Shown: piece after piece, positions 18,347 through 27,135 of the stretch
How positions within the stretch are numbered: position 1 is the stretch's first letter
How the letters are laid out: every line of letters begins with the position of its first letter
Assembly (NCBI RefSeq): GCF_014196745.1
Contig: NZ_JACIEH010000001.1
Coordinates: 806,001 to 870,000, forward strand
Length of the DNA stretch: 64,000 bases
Origin: Sphingomonas kyeonggiensis
Lineage (GTDB): Bacteria; Pseudomonadota; Alphaproteobacteria; Sphingomonadales; Sphingomonadaceae
Direction: 5' to 3'
Made by a program: the position numbers and the translations under genes
The notes under the pieces: model-generated
What the model was told of the DNA's origin: nothing
The model's database searches: none
Seen by the model: the letters and a program-made list of their open reading frames with translations, nothing else

Positions 18347-18785
18347 TTGCGGCCTCTTTGCCCTCTTGAACGTTGTTCAGATTGGCGCGGATCGCCTCCA
18401 GCGACCCGACCAGTTGTTCACGCTGCGCGGAGCTCAGCCCCTGAAGCGCGTCTTCGATCATCACCCCGGCCAGTTCCTGGAGGTCGTCGAGCACCGGGTC
18501 GGCCTTGTCGGTAAGGTGAATCCGCCAGGCGCGACGATCGGCGGGATCGCGGCGGCGCTCGACGAAGCCGGCTTCCTCCAGCCGGTCGATCATCCGGCAC
18601 GCGGTGATCGGCTCTACTTCGAGCTGCTCGGCAAGCTGGCCCTGGTTCAGGCCCGGATGCCGGTGCAGCGTCTTGAGCATCCGCCACTGCGCCACGCTGG
18701 CGCCACTGCTGCGCGCCCGCTCGTCGAAACGGCGGCGCAACAGGCGAGCGGTATCGCTCAGAAGGAATCCAAGACTCTCGGTCAT
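18339..18785 (-). CDS. MarR-family regulator of the emrAB operon
   Basis: 148 aa from ATG 18785. Winged helix with QWRMLKTLHRHPGLNQGQLAEQL, the recognition helix region EPITACRMIDRLEEAGF and the wing VERRRDPADRRAWRIHLT. First gene of the marR-emrA-emrB operon, so a local repressor released by phenolic or drug-like ligands is likely. Two TGCAA dyads lie just upstream of its start. Confidence 0.9.
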   Translation of the reverse strand: MTESLGFLLSDTARLLRRRFDERARSSGASVAQWRMLKTLHRHPGLNQGQLAEQLEVEPITACRMIDRLEEAGFVERRRDPADRRAWRIHLTDKADPVLDDLQELAGVMIEDALQGLSSAQREQLVGSLEAIRANLNNVQEGKEAANG

Positions 18786-18814
18786 AGCGCGCACATAATA
18801 AGCACACTTATAGA

Positions 18815-18858
18815 TTGCAATCTGCAACCATAGTGCATTGTGCGATGCAATAGTTGCA
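18815..18858. promoter_or_regulatory. paired dyads upstream of marR (likely operator)
   Basis: TTGCA-ATC-TGCAA (18815-18827) and TGCAA-TAG-TTGCA (18846-18858) lie 31 bp apart in an AT-richer region before marR; they are also halves of a larger imperfect palindrome. The position fits autorepression by the MarR protein. Confidence 0.45.
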
Positions 18859-18880
18859 AGGCGTGCAACCCATCATATTC

Positions 18881-18962
18881 CGTCATCCCGGCGAAAGCCG
18901 GGATCTCATGCGGCTCCTGCCCCGCGCCTTCGCCTGAGATCCCGGCTTTCGCCGGGATGACG
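18881..18962. repeat. REPIN-like palindromic repeat, family A, copy 1
   Basis: Perfect 28-bp inverted arms (18881-18908 and 18935-18962) around a 26-nt spacer. Each arm begins CGTCATCCCGGC and holds its own small hairpin CCCGGC-GAAA-GCCGGG. The same unit occurs at 22901-22980 and 29947-30022, there with the spacer in the opposite orientation. Confidence 0.85.
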
Positions 18963-19003
18963 ACCGGGGGTAGAATGGGAATAGCAACAGGGAGAGCGCT
19001 GAC

Positions 19004-19447
19004 ATGGCGGAGGAAATGACCGGCGGATGCCAATGCGGGCGGGTGCGCTATGTGGCGCAGGTGGCGGATGACGAGGCCTATCTCTGCCATTGCCGCATGT
19101 GCCAGCGTGCCACCGGCGGCGTCTCGATCGCGTTCAAGAACCTGAGCAGGGTCGATGTCCGCTGGGAAACGGAGCCCGATCGCTACGCCGCCTCGCCGAT
19201 AGCGCTGCGGGGCTTCTGCCGGGAATGCGGCACGCCGCTCACGTACGAAGCGCATGGCCACCCCTATATGGACCTGACCGTCGGCAGCTTCGACGCGCCC
19301 GGCCGGTTCGTGCCCACCGAGCATTCGGGATGCGAAAGCTGGCACCGGGCGTGGCTTGACACGAGCCACCTGCCGGCATCACGGACCGACGAGAACCCGA
19401 GCCTCGTCAAACGCTGGATGGATAAAGTTGGCCGACTTCCCGATTGA
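19004..19447 (+). CDS. GFA-family (CENP-V/GFA domain) protein
   Basis: 147 aa. Zinc-binding cysteines in GGCQCGRVRY, CHCRMCQRATGG and FCRECGTPL are the full set for the GFA fold (glutathione-dependent formaldehyde-activating-enzyme-like). The biochemical role of most members is not established; S-hydroxymethylglutathione formation is only known for a few and is disputed. The 3' end overlaps the proposed TTG start of the hydrolase gene. Confidence 0.9.
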   Translation: MAEEMTGGCQCGRVRYVAQVADDEAYLCHCRMCQRATGGVSIAFKNLSRVDVRWETEPDRYAASPIALRGFCRECGTPLTYEAHGHPYMDLTVGSFDAPGRFVPTEHSGCESWHRAWLDTSHLPASRTDENPSLVKRWMDKVGRLPD

Positions 19448-20192
19448 AACGCACCGCTTCCAGAGCTTCGACGGCGTCGAGCTCGCCTGGCACGTGATGG
19501 GTGAGGGGCGCGACGCGGTGCTGATCCACGGCTATGCCTCCACCGCGGAGATCAACTGGATCCGCTACGGCCATGCCGCGAAGCTGGTCGAGAAGGGCTT
19601 CCGGGTGATCATGCCCGATCTGCGCGGCCACGGGATGAGCGCGGCGCCGCACGATGCCGCGAGCTATCCGCCGGACGTGACCGCGCGCGACGGTCTCGCG
19701 CTGGTCGCGCATCTCGGTCTCACCGATTACGATCTGGGCGGCTATTCGCTCGGCGCGCGCACCACGGTGCGGATGATCGTCGATGGCGGGGCCACGCCGC
19801 GCAAGGTGATGCTCGCCGGCATGGGGCTCTCCGGCCTCACCGCCGCCTCGCGCACCGGCACCTATTTCCGCCGGGTGCTCACCAATCTCGGCAGCTTCGA
19901 GCGCGGTTCGAGCGAATGGCTGACCGAGGCGTTCCTCAAGACCTCCAAGGCCGATCCGCTGGCGCTGCTGCCGGTGCTCGACACGTTCGTCGACACGCCG
20001 GAGGCGCATCTCGCCCGGCTGACCGAGGAAACCCTGGTCGTCGCCGGTGTCGAGGACGATCACAATGGCTCGGCGCACGAGCTGGCAGACATGCTGCCGC
20101 ACGCCACCTTCGTCGAGATTCCCGGCAACCATATGAGCGCCGTCACCAAGCCCGAGCTGGGGCGTGCGATCGCGGATTTCTTCGCGGCTTGA
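19428..20192 (+). CDS. alpha/beta hydrolase
   Basis: 254 aa from a TTG at 19428, chosen because it gives the expected LADFPIETHRFQSFDGVELAW N-terminus; the frame is open to 19356 but that part matches only antisense noise. Oxyanion region DAVLIHGYAST, DLRGHGMS, nucleophile elbow GGYSLGART (Ser in GYSLG), a late acid residue and His in PGNHMSAV. Substrate unknown. Overlaps the GFA gene by 20 bp, so the two may be co-translated. Confidence 0.85.
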   Translation: MADFPIETHRFQSFDGVELAWHVMGEGRDAVLIHGYASTAEINWIRYGHAAKLVEKGFRVIMPDLRGHGMSAAPHDAASYPPDVTARDGLALVAHLGLTDYDLGGYSLGARTTVRMIVDGGATPRKVMLAGMGLSGLTAASRTGTYFRRVLTNLGSFERGSSEWLTEAFLKTSKADPLALLPVLDTFVDTPEAHLARLTEETLVVAGVEDDHNGSAHELADMLPHATFVEIPGNHMSAVTKPELGRAIADFFAA

Positions 20193-20253
20193 CCGGCTGG
20201 GGCGGCGCGCGCATCGTCCCGGCCATCCAGAAAATCAGAGGGGACTCCTTTAC

Positions 20254-22089
20254 ATGATCCGCACCGGCATCTCGATGCTCGCGCTTGCCTCGCTGCTTGC
20301 CGCCGCCCCGCTGGGCGCGCGCGGCCGCGACGGCGACACCACCCAGGCGGCACCGACCGCCGCCGAGGCCAAGGCGTTCGTCGCGGATGCCGAAGCGAAG
20401 TTGTTCGCCCAGGGCGTCGTCGCCGCGCGGACCGACTGGGTCTACAACACCTATATCAACCAGGATACCGAGGCGATGACCGCGCGTGAGGGCGCCAAGC
20501 TCACCACGCTGCAGGTCGATCTCGCGCTCCAGGCGGCGAAATACGCCAATGTCGCCGGGCTCGATTACGACACCGCCCGCAAGCTCGGCATGCTCCGCAA
20601 CAAGATCGTGCTGCCCGCCCCGGTGCGTACCGGCGCGGCGGAGGAGTTGGCCGGTCTCTCGGCCAAGATCACCGGCATTTACGGCGCCGGCAAGGGCACG
20701 CTCGACGGCAAGCCGATCAACGGCTCGGACATCGAGGCGGCAATGGGCGAGAGCCGCGATCCGGCCAAGCTCAAGGAGATGTGGGTCAGCTGGAACGACA
20801 ATGTCGGCGCGCCGATGCGTCCCGACTATGCCAAGCTGGTCAGCATCTCGAACCAGGGCGCCAAGGGCCTGGGCTATGCCGATGTCGGCGCGATGTGGCG
20901 CTCGGGCTACGACATGGATCCGGACGCCTTCGCGGCGATGACCGACAAGATCTGGAACGACCTCAAGCCGCTCTACATCGCGCTGCACACCTATGTGCGC
21001 CACAAGCTCAACGAGAAGTATGGCGACGCCGTACAGGCCAACAAGGGGCCGATCCGCGCCGATCTGCTCGGCAACATGTGGGCCCAGGAATGGGGCAACA
21101 TCTACGACATCGTCGCGCCCGCCGGTGCCGGCAGCGTCGGCTATGACGTGGGCGATCTGCTCAAGGCCAAGAGCTACGACCATATCAAGATGGTGAAGGC
21201 CGGCGAGGGCTTCTACTCGTCGCTCGGCTTCAAGCAGCTGCCCGACAGCTTCTGGCAGCGCTCGCAGTTCCTGAAGCCGGCGGACCGCGAAGTCATCTGC
21301 CACGCCTCGGCCTGGGACATCGACAATGTCGACGATCTGCGCATCAAGATGTGCATCAAGGTCAATGCCGACGACTTCGTGACGATCCACCACGAGCTCG
21401 GCCACAACTATTACCAGCGCGCCTACAACAAGCAGTCGCCGCTGTACCTCGACGGCGCGAACGACGGTTTCCACGAGGCGATCGGCGACTTCATCGCGCT
21501 GTCGATCACGCCCGATTACCTCGTCCAGATCGGCCTGCTCGACAAGGGCCAGGTGCCCAGCGCCGACAAGGACATCGGCCTGCTGCTCCGCCAGGCGATG
21601 GACAAGGTTGCGTTCCTGCCCTTCGGTCTGCTCGTCGACAAGTGGCGCTGGGGCGTGTTCTCGGGCCAGATTCCGGAGAATGGCTACCAGGCCGGCTGGG
21701 ACAAGCTGCGCCTCCAGTATCAGGGCATCGTGCCGCCGGTGGCGCGCGACGAGACCCGGTTCGATGCGGGCGCCAAGTTCCACATCCCGGCGACCACGCC
21801 TTACACCCGCTACTTCCTGGCGCGGGTGCTGCAGTTCCAGTTCTACAAGGCGGCGTGCGACCAGGCCGGCTGGAAGGGGCCGCTCCACCGCTGCTCCTTC
21901 TATGGCAACAAGGAAGTAGGCGCGAAGCTCGACAAGATGCTGGCGATGGGTTCGTCCAAGCCTTGGCCGGACGCGCTGCAGGAATTCACCGGCTCGCGTG
22001 AGATGTCGGGCAAGGCGATGGCGGAATATTTCGCCCCGCTGAAGAAGTGGCTCGACCAGCAGAACAAGGGCCAGACCCAGGGCTGGTAA
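20254..22089 (+). CDS. M2-family peptidyl-dipeptidase (ACE-like)
   Basis: 611 aa from ATG 20254, with a signal peptide (MIRTGISMLALASLLAAAPLGARG). The zinc site HEXXH is at 380-384 (TIHHELGHNYYQ), with a downstream Glu in DGFHEAIGDFIALS, as in angiotensin-converting enzyme. The W-Y-rich N-terminal part (RTDWVYNTYINQDTEAM) is also family-typical. A periplasmic or exported enzyme that trims dipeptides from peptide C-termini. The length matches bacterial M2 peptidases. Confidence 0.93.
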   Translation: MIRTGISMLALASLLAAAPLGARGRDGDTTQAAPTAAEAKAFVADAEAKLFAQGVVAARTDWVYNTYINQDTEAMTAREGAKLTTLQVDLALQAAKYANVAGLDYDTARKLGMLRNKIVLPAPVRTGAAEELAGLSAKITGIYGAGKGTLDGKPINGSDIEAAMGESRDPAKLKEMWVSWNDNVGAPMRPDYAKLVSISNQGAKGLGYADVGAMWRSGYDMDPDAFAAMTDKIWNDLKPLYIALHTYVRHKLNEKYGDAVQANKGPIRADLLGNMWAQEWGNIYDIVAPAGAGSVGYDVGDLLKAKSYDHIKMVKAGEGFYSSLGFKQLPDSFWQRSQFLKPADREVICHASAWDIDNVDDLRIKMCIKVNADDFVTIHHELGHNYYQRAYNKQSPLYLDGANDGFHEAIGDFIALSITPDYLVQIGLLDKGQVPSADKDIGLLLRQAMDKVAFLPFGLLVDKWRWGVFSGQIPENGYQAGWDKLRLQYQGIVPPVARDETRFDAGAKFHIPATTPYTRYFLARVLQFQFYKAACDQAGWKGPLHRCSFYGNKEVGAKLDKMLAMGSSKPWPDALQEFTGSREMSGKAMAEYFAPLKKWLDQQNKGQTQGW

Positions 22090-22097
22090 TCAATCGG

Positions 22098-22123
22098 GGG
22101 CGGGCCGCAGGGTCCGCCCTTTT
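22098..22123 (+). terminator. terminator after the M2 peptidase gene
   Basis: GGGCGGGCC (22098-22106), loop GCAG, GGTCCGCCC (22111-22119) with one G-T pair, then TTTT. Confidence 0.65.
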
Positions 22124-22141
22124 CGTTCAGGGGATTCGAAC

Positions 22142-22876
22142 ATGCTCAGATATGCGCTCGCGCTGGCCGTGGTTGCACTGCCCCATGCGGCACTCGCCCA
22201 GTCCGCGCCGGTCGATGGTCCGGTGGCGGTGGAGATCGTCTCCGCCGGCCAGGTGAAGGTGCCCGCCAATCGCTTCCGCTTCTCGGTGAAGCTCACCGGC
22301 AAGGGCGCGGACGAGAAGGCGGCGGAGGCCGCTCTGGCCGCGAACCGCGCCAAGCTGGTCGCGGCGCTCGGTGCCCAGGGCATCCGCGAGGGCAAGCCGC
22401 TGGAAGGCGCCGCCTCCAATCCGCTCGCCAGCCTGGTCGGCGCCTTTACCGGGCGCGGCAAGCCCAGCTTCTCGCTCGACGATGTAGGGGAAAAGCCGCA
22501 ATCGACCGCGACCGAGACGATCTTCTTCGATGCGCCCAGCCGCGCCGCGGCGACCGCCGCCAAGTCCGCGGCCGAGGCCAATGGCGGGAAGATGGAGGAC
22601 GAGGTTATCGCGCTGCTGGACGACTATGTCGGCCCCACCCGTCAGGCCAAGGCGGACGCGATCGCCAAGGCGCGGGGCGAGGCGGCGGCCTATGCCAGCA
22701 CGCTAGGCCTGCGCCGCACGTCGATCGTGCGGATCAGCGAGAAGCAGGACATGGTCGCCGGCTCGATGAGCTTCTTCCTCGAGCTGATCGGCATGTTCGC
22801 CAACAAGCCGGGCGCGGGCTCGGATACCGTGACGGTGAATGCCAATCTCTCGGTGGAATTCAAGCTCAGCAAATAG
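22142..22876 (+). CDS. SIMPL-domain (DUF541) secreted protein
   Basis: 244 aa with a signal peptide (MLRYALALAVVALPHAALAQ). VEIVSAGQVKVPANRFRFSVKLTGKGADEKAAEAAL followed by a helical region and C-terminal NANLSVEFKL fits the SIMPL/DUF541 fold, a periplasmic family linked to oxidative stress and kinase-signal proteins. Residues of a long internal loop (GKPLEGAASNPLASLVGAFTGRG) are unusual for the family. Exact role unknown. Confidence 0.85.
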   Translation: MLRYALALAVVALPHAALAQSAPVDGPVAVEIVSAGQVKVPANRFRFSVKLTGKGADEKAAEAALAANRAKLVAALGAQGIREGKPLEGAASNPLASLVGAFTGRGKPSFSLDDVGEKPQSTATETIFFDAPSRAAATAAKSAAEANGGKMEDEVIALLDDYVGPTRQAKADAIAKARGEAAAYASTLGLRRTSIVRISEKQDMVAGSMSFFLELIGMFANKPGAGSDTVTVNANLSVEFKLSK

Positions 22877-22900
22877 GCACACCGTCCCTGCGACCAATAC

Positions 22901-22980
22901 CGTCATCCTGGCGAAAGCCGGGATCTAAGGCGAAGGCGCAGGGCAGGAGCCGCACGAGATCCCGGCTTTCGTCGGGATGA
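22901..22980. repeat. REPIN-like palindromic repeat, family A, copy 2
   Basis: Same arms as 18881-18962, with one C-to-T change in the hairpin of the left arm and one in the right. The spacer contains GGCGAAGGCGC and GGCAGGAGCCGCA, the reverse complement of the copy-1 spacer. Lies between the SIMPL gene and a 45-aa ORF. Confidence 0.8.
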
Positions 22981-22984
22981 TGGC

Positions 22985-23122
22985 CTAGTCCTGAGGCGGA
23001 TCGCTGTCCGGGATCATGCCCTCATCGGCGATCTGGGCATCCCATTCGGCCGAGCTGTCGGTGCCATCGGCTTGGTGCGCATGCGGCGCTTCGGTTTCGG
23101 GCTGTTCCTCGGGATCGATCAC
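22985..23122 (-). CDS. small acidic hypothetical protein (45 aa)
   Basis: GTG start at 23122 with AAGGAGAG 5-6 nt upstream. The product starts MIDPEEQPETEAPHAHQADG and is rich in Asp and Glu with no hydrophobic core, so it is probably disordered. The clear ribosome site and the clean end beside the repeat speak for a real gene. Not recognised. It lies downstream of the AMP nucleosidase gene on the same strand, about 95 bp away. Confidence 0.5.
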   Translation of the reverse strand: MIDPEEQPETEAPHAHQADGTDSSAEWDAQIADEGMIPDSDPPQD

Positions 23123-23218
23123 GGGGGCTCTCCTTCAAGGTTGAACGCCGGACTCAGATAGGATGCCCGTCCGGTCCCGTCATCCCTGCCCAAAGGCGAG
23201 GGTGACGGGAGCGGGAGA

Positions 23219-24664
23219 TCACCGGAACGGCGGCTCGTTGAACGCGCGCAGCTTGCGGGAATGGAGCTTGGCGCCTTCGCGGCGCAGCTCCTCGCAGGTC
23301 TCGATGCCGATCTTGAGGTGCTCGGCGATCGCCCGCTCGTAGAACAGGTTCGCCTGGCCCGGCAGCTTGAGCTCGCCGTGCAGCGGCTTGTCCGAGACGC
23401 AGAGCAGGGTGCCATAGGGCACGCGGAAGCGGTAGCCCTGGGCGGCCAGCGTCGCGCTCTCCATGTCGATGCCCACCGCGCGGCTCAGCGAGAAGCGCAG
23501 CGCCGATTGCGAGTAGCGCAGCTCCCAGTTGCGGTCGTCGGTGGTGACGATCGTGCCGGTGCGCAGCCGCTGCTTGAGCTCGTCGCCCGACTGGCCGGAG
23601 ATCGTGCCGGCGGCGCGGGCCAGCGCAAGCTGGACTTCCGCGATGGCGGGGATCGGGATCTCGGGCGGCAGCACGTCGTCCATGATATGGTCGTCGCGCA
23701 GGTACGCGTGGGCGAGGACATAGTCGCCGATCCGCTGGCTCGGGCGCAGGCCGCCGCAATGCCCGATCATCAGCCACGCCTCGGGGCGGAGCACCGCGAG
23801 GTGATCGGTGATCGTCTTGGCGTTGGACGGGCCGACGCCGATGTTCACCAGCGTGATGCCCGAGCCGTCCTTGGCCATCAGGTGATAGGCGGGCATCTGG
23901 TGACGGCGCCACGCCGAGGTGTCGTGGAGCAGCCGGTCGGTATCGTCCCCGGCCTCGACCAGGATACCGCCCGCGCCGGAAACGCCAGTGAAGCGCGAGC
24001 CTTCACCCAGCTGGTCGACCGCCCAGCGGACGAACTCGTCGACATAGCGGTGATAGTTGGTGAACAGGATGTACTGCTGAAAATGCTCGACCGGGGTGCC
24101 GGTATAGTGGCGCAGGCGGGCCAGCGAGAAATCGGTGCGCAGTCCGTCGAACAATGCCAGCGGGCGGGTCTCGTCGCTCGAAATCCACAGGCCGTCGGCG
24201 ATCTCGTCGCCGATATGCGCCAGCTCGGTCGCCGGGAAGTGGCGGCCCAGCTCGGTGACCGAGATCTGGTCCATCGCCGCGATGTGGCTCGGATCGAGCA
24301 CGTACGGGAAGGGGATCTCCTGCCGCCCGGTGACGGCATGGACCTCGACGTCATAGTCCTCGATCAGGAAGGTCAGCTGCTCGATCAGGTAGCGGCTGAA
24401 CATCGCCGGGCGGGTGACCGAGATGCGATACTCGCCTTCCTCGACCAGCCGGCCGAACGAGCGGCGCGGGGTGGGGCGGTTGCGATCCTTGCCGCCGCGA
24501 TAGGTGACGCGCAGCTCGGGATAGGCGAAGCTGCCGTCGCTCCGGTCTTCCGGGCTCGGCGGCGTACCTTCGTTGATATAGCGGTTCAGGGCGGCTTTGA
24601 GGCGATCGACCGAGGCGTTGTAGAGGCGCTCGAGATCGGCGACGATGTCGGATGCTTGAGTCAT
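23219..24664 (-). CDS. amn: AMP nucleosidase
   Basis: 481 aa, full length. Hydrolyses AMP to adenine and ribose 5-phosphate and so controls the AMP pool. The N-terminal AMNp_N regulatory domain (SDIVADLERLYNASVDRLKAAL, YPELRVTYRGG) is followed by a purine-phosphorylase-like catalytic domain (VNIGVGPSNAKTITDHLAVLRPEAWLMIGHCGG, AVGIDMESATLAAQGYRFRVPYGTLLCVSD). The adenine it makes could feed the deaminase encoded at 55184. Confidence 0.95.
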   Translation of the reverse strand: MTQASDIVADLERLYNASVDRLKAALNRYINEGTPPSPEDRSDGSFAYPELRVTYRGGKDRNRPTPRRSFGRLVEEGEYRISVTRPAMFSRYLIEQLTFLIEDYDVEVHAVTGRQEIPFPYVLDPSHIAAMDQISVTELGRHFPATELAHIGDEIADGLWISSDETRPLALFDGLRTDFSLARLRHYTGTPVEHFQQYILFTNYHRYVDEFVRWAVDQLGEGSRFTGVSGAGGILVEAGDDTDRLLHDTSAWRRHQMPAYHLMAKDGSGITLVNIGVGPSNAKTITDHLAVLRPEAWLMIGHCGGLRPSQRIGDYVLAHAYLRDDHIMDDVLPPEIPIPAIAEVQLALARAAGTISGQSGDELKQRLRTGTIVTTDDRNWELRYSQSALRFSLSRAVGIDMESATLAAQGYRFRVPYGTLLCVSDKPLHGELKLPGQANLFYERAIAEHLKIGIETCEELRREGAKLHSRKLRAFNEPPFR

Positions 24665-24714
24665 CTTGCAGGGCTAGTGCCCAAAGATGACGCTGGCAAG
24701 ACTGGCCAAATCAA

Positions 24715-24853
24715 TTCCTCCCCCAGCTCGCTGGAGGAGGGGGACCGCCGAAGGCGGTGGAGGGGCGGCGGACGGAGTCCGCCGGCTTTACCGGCGGCCC
24801 CTCCACCATCGCTTCGCGATGGTCCCCCTCCCCGAGACAAGCTCGGGGAGGAA
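24715..24853. repeat. MITE-like palindromic element
   Basis: 139 bp with 9-bp terminal inverted repeats (TTCCTCCCC at 24715-24723, GGGGAGGAA at 24845-24853) and several internal hairpins, such as ACCGCC-GAA-GGCGGT and CCATCGC-TTC-GCGATGG. No coding capacity. It fills the gap between amn and a small membrane-protein gene. Confidence 0.65.
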
Positions 24854-24858
24854 CTAGC

Positions 24859-25125
24859 TTACTTCTTCGCCTTCGGCGCCGGTTCCTTGTCACCGCCCAG
24901 CTGGGTGGCGGCATAGGCGGCACCGCCCACGGCGGCGGCGACGCCTGCGGCGATTCCCGCTGCAGCGATCGGATGTTCCTTCACCGCGGTGACGGTGGCG
25001 TCGACCGCATCGCCGATCGCTTCCTGCGCCTGGGCGAGGAAGCTCTTGGCGGTCTCGGTCGCCTCTTCCAGGGTCGTGGGGGTGCTGGTGGCGCTGTCGG
25101 CGGTCGTGGTTTCGGTATCGGCCAT
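24859..25125 (-). CDS. small protein with C-terminal hydrophobic segment (YqjD/ElaB-like layout)
   Basis: 88 aa from ATG 25125 (GAAAGGGAC upstream). A Thr-rich acidic N-terminus, an amphipathic helix LEEATETAKSFLAQAQEAIGDAVDATVTAVKEHP, then an Ala/Gly hydrophobic segment (IAAAGIAAGVAAAVGGAAY) and a basic tail. The order resembles the YqjD/ElaB (DUF883) inner-membrane proteins but the sequence is not close enough to assign. Role unknown. Confidence 0.7.
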   Translation of the reverse strand: MADTETTTADSATSTPTTLEEATETAKSFLAQAQEAIGDAVDATVTAVKEHPIAAAGIAAGVAAAVGGAAYAATQLGGDKEPAPKAKK

Positions 25126-25197
25126 GACGGTCCCTTTCTGAAGTGCTCGCCGAATCAACTCCGGCGAGCCTCCAGCGGTTCCGTTACGCCTTCGACG

Positions 25198-25680
25198 TTA
25201 CAGCTGGCCGAGCAGATAATCGGCCGAGCTGACTTCGAACTGGCCCGGCGCCTCGACGTTGAGCTGCTCGACCACGCCGTCATTGACCAGCATCGAGAAG
25301 CGCTGGCCGCGCGTGCCCATGCCGAACTTCGATCCGTCCATGGTCAGGCCCAGCGCCTTGGGGAAGTCGCCATTGCCGTCGGCGAGCATCGTCACCTTGC
25401 CGGCGACGCCGCTCTGCTGACCCCAGGCGCCCATCACGAACGCGTCGTTGACCGCGGTGCAGGCGATCTCGTCCACGCCCTTCGCCTTGATCTCGTCGGC
25501 CTTCTCGACAAAGCCCGGCAGGTGCTTGGCCGAGCAGGTGGGGGTGAAGGCACCCGGCACCGAGAAGAGCGCGACCTTGCGGCCGGCGAAATAGTCGTCC
25601 GAGGCGATCTGCTCGGGGCCGCCCTCGGTCACCTTGACGAAATTGACGCTGGGGATGCGGTCGCCAACCTGGATGGTCAT
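25198..25680 (-). CDS. peroxiredoxin (Prx5 family)
   Basis: 160 aa. The peroxidatic Cys49 sits in VPGAFTPTCS, the Prx5-type active site; KVALFSVPGAFTP and FSMLVNDGVVEQLNVE are family-typical. It reduces hydrogen peroxide and alkyl hydroperoxides, with glutathione/glutaredoxin or thioredoxin as donor. A resolving Cys at about 74 (IACTAV) is possible. The start follows AGGAGAGAAG. Confidence 0.93.
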   Translation of the reverse strand: MTIQVGDRIPSVNFVKVTEGGPEQIASDDYFAGRKVALFSVPGAFTPTCSAKHLPGFVEKADEIKAKGVDEIACTAVNDAFVMGAWGQQSGVAGKVTMLADGNGDFPKALGLTMDGSKFGMGTRGQRFSMLVNDGVVEQLNVEAPGQFEVSSADYLLGQL

Positions 25681-25792
25681 TCTTCTCTCCTGGAAATCGA
25701 GTCTGGAAATTCAGTGGAGCCGTTCAATCGGCGCGCCGGGGAGGATTTTCAAGCGTGGCGGAGCCGAAACGGTCCGGCTACGTTGATCGGCC

Positions 25793-26353
25793 ATGGACTC
25801 GACGCGCTTCCTAACCGGCCAGTTCCTCCTCGCAATGCCGGGCATCGGCGATCCGCGCTTCGAACGCGCCGTGATCGCGATGTGCGCGCACGATGTGGAG
25901 GGGGCGCTCGGCATCGGCATCGGCGACACGATCGACGGGCTGACGCTGCACGACCTGCTCAAGCAGTTCGAGATCGAGCCCGGCCTCGCGCCGGACACGC
26001 CGGTGCATTTCGGCGGACCCGTCGAGCCGCGCCGAGGCTTCGTGCTTCACTCGCCCGATTGGGGTGGGCAGGATACGATCGACGTGGGCGGGCGCTGGGC
26101 GCTGTCCGGCACGATCGACGTGCTGCGCGCGATCGCGGAAGGGACGGGGCCGTCCAAATGGATCGTGGCGCTCGGTTATGCCGGCTGGAGCGAAGGCCAG
26201 CTCGACAATGAGTTGGCCCGCCACGGATGGTTCAACACCGACGGCACGCCCGACCTGATCTACGACATCGATGCCGAGGATCGCTGGGCGGTCGCCTTTG
26301 CCGGCGCGGGCATCGATCCGCGGCTGCTGGCGAACAGCACGGGCAGGGCATGA
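25793..26353 (+). CDS. YqgE/AlgH-family protein
   Basis: 186 aa. LTGQFLLAMPGIGDPRFERAVIAMCAHDVEGALGI, FGGPVEPRRGFVLHS and the C-terminal ALGYAGWSEGQLDNEL are diagnostic for YqgE/AlgH (DUF179). The molecular function is still not settled. Its stop overlaps the ATG of the next gene (ATGA). Confidence 0.95.
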   Translation: MDSTRFLTGQFLLAMPGIGDPRFERAVIAMCAHDVEGALGIGIGDTIDGLTLHDLLKQFEIEPGLAPDTPVHFGGPVEPRRGFVLHSPDWGGQDTIDVGGRWALSGTIDVLRAIAEGTGPSKWIVALGYAGWSEGQLDNELARHGWFNTDGTPDLIYDIDAEDRWAVAFAGAGIDPRLLANSTGRA

Positions 26354-27123
26354 TGCGGCTGCTGTTGCTGGCGGGTGCGGCGCTGCTTGTCGGCGGGGCT
26401 GCGGTGCCCGAAGGCAGGCAGATCGCCTCGGTCGACCTCGCCAGGCCGTTCGGCACGTCCTCGCCCTGGCGCCTCACCGCGACCCAGGGACCGGAAGGCG
26501 AGGGTGTGGCGGGCAACCAGGAACCCGGCAAGATCACCCTGTGCCTCAGCAGGGATGCGGGGCGCAGCTGCGACCCGGGCCTGGCAGGCCTGCTGCTCGC
26601 CGGCGAGCCCGATTACTTCTCGGATCCCCATTATCTCGAGGCGCCCGAGATCGTGTATCCCGCGCCCGGGAAGGCGCTGCTCCTCCTGCGCGTGGCGAGC
26701 GTGCATAGCGGCAATGGCAACCAGCGTGTCGCCACCCGGCTGCTCGCCTATGACCGGGCAGGGGATCGCTTCGTCACCGCCTATGCCCAGCGGACCGGCC
26801 GCAACAACAACGAAGAGGTCCGCTATGTCGCGCAGGGGCCGCTCAAGGGTGCGGTGATCTTCGCCGAGCCGACCGTCGACGCGCCGTTCGGCTATTGGAT
26901 CAGCGTCAGCCGGCCCGATGCCGCCCTGCGCTATAGGCAGGCGCTGCGCTTCCGCAGCGCGACCATCTATGGCGACGGAAACCCGCTGGCGGTAATCGAT
27001 TCCGAGATGCCGAACCTCCAGCAGCGCCTGGGACTGTGGCAGCCGGGCAAACCCCTGCCGCTGCCCGCCGGGCGCGCCTGCGCCAGGCCGCATCTGGTCA
27101 AGTCGGTCCTGTGGTGCGGCTGA
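26350..27123 (+). CDS. hypothetical secreted protein coupled to yqgE
   Basis: 257 aa from ATG 26350, which overlaps the yqgE stop. A signal peptide, MMRLLLLAGAALLVGGAAVPEG, is followed by a beta-rich domain (PWRLTATQGPEGEGVAGNQEPGKITLCLSR; EIVYPAPGKALLLLRVASVHSGNGNQRVATRLLAYD). Four Cys residues in two pairs suggest disulfides. Not recognised. The longer frame to 26227 is a shadow of yqgE. Confidence 0.7.
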   Translation: MMRLLLLAGAALLVGGAAVPEGRQIASVDLARPFGTSSPWRLTATQGPEGEGVAGNQEPGKITLCLSRDAGRSCDPGLAGLLLAGEPDYFSDPHYLEAPEIVYPAPGKALLLLRVASVHSGNGNQRVATRLLAYDRAGDRFVTAYAQRTGRNNNEEVRYVAQGPLKGAVIFAEPTVDAPFGYWISVSRPDAALRYRQALRFRSATIYGDGNPLAVIDSEMPNLQQRLGLWQPGKPLPLPAGRACARPHLVKSVLWCG

Positions 27124-27135
27124 GCCTATAGCCGC

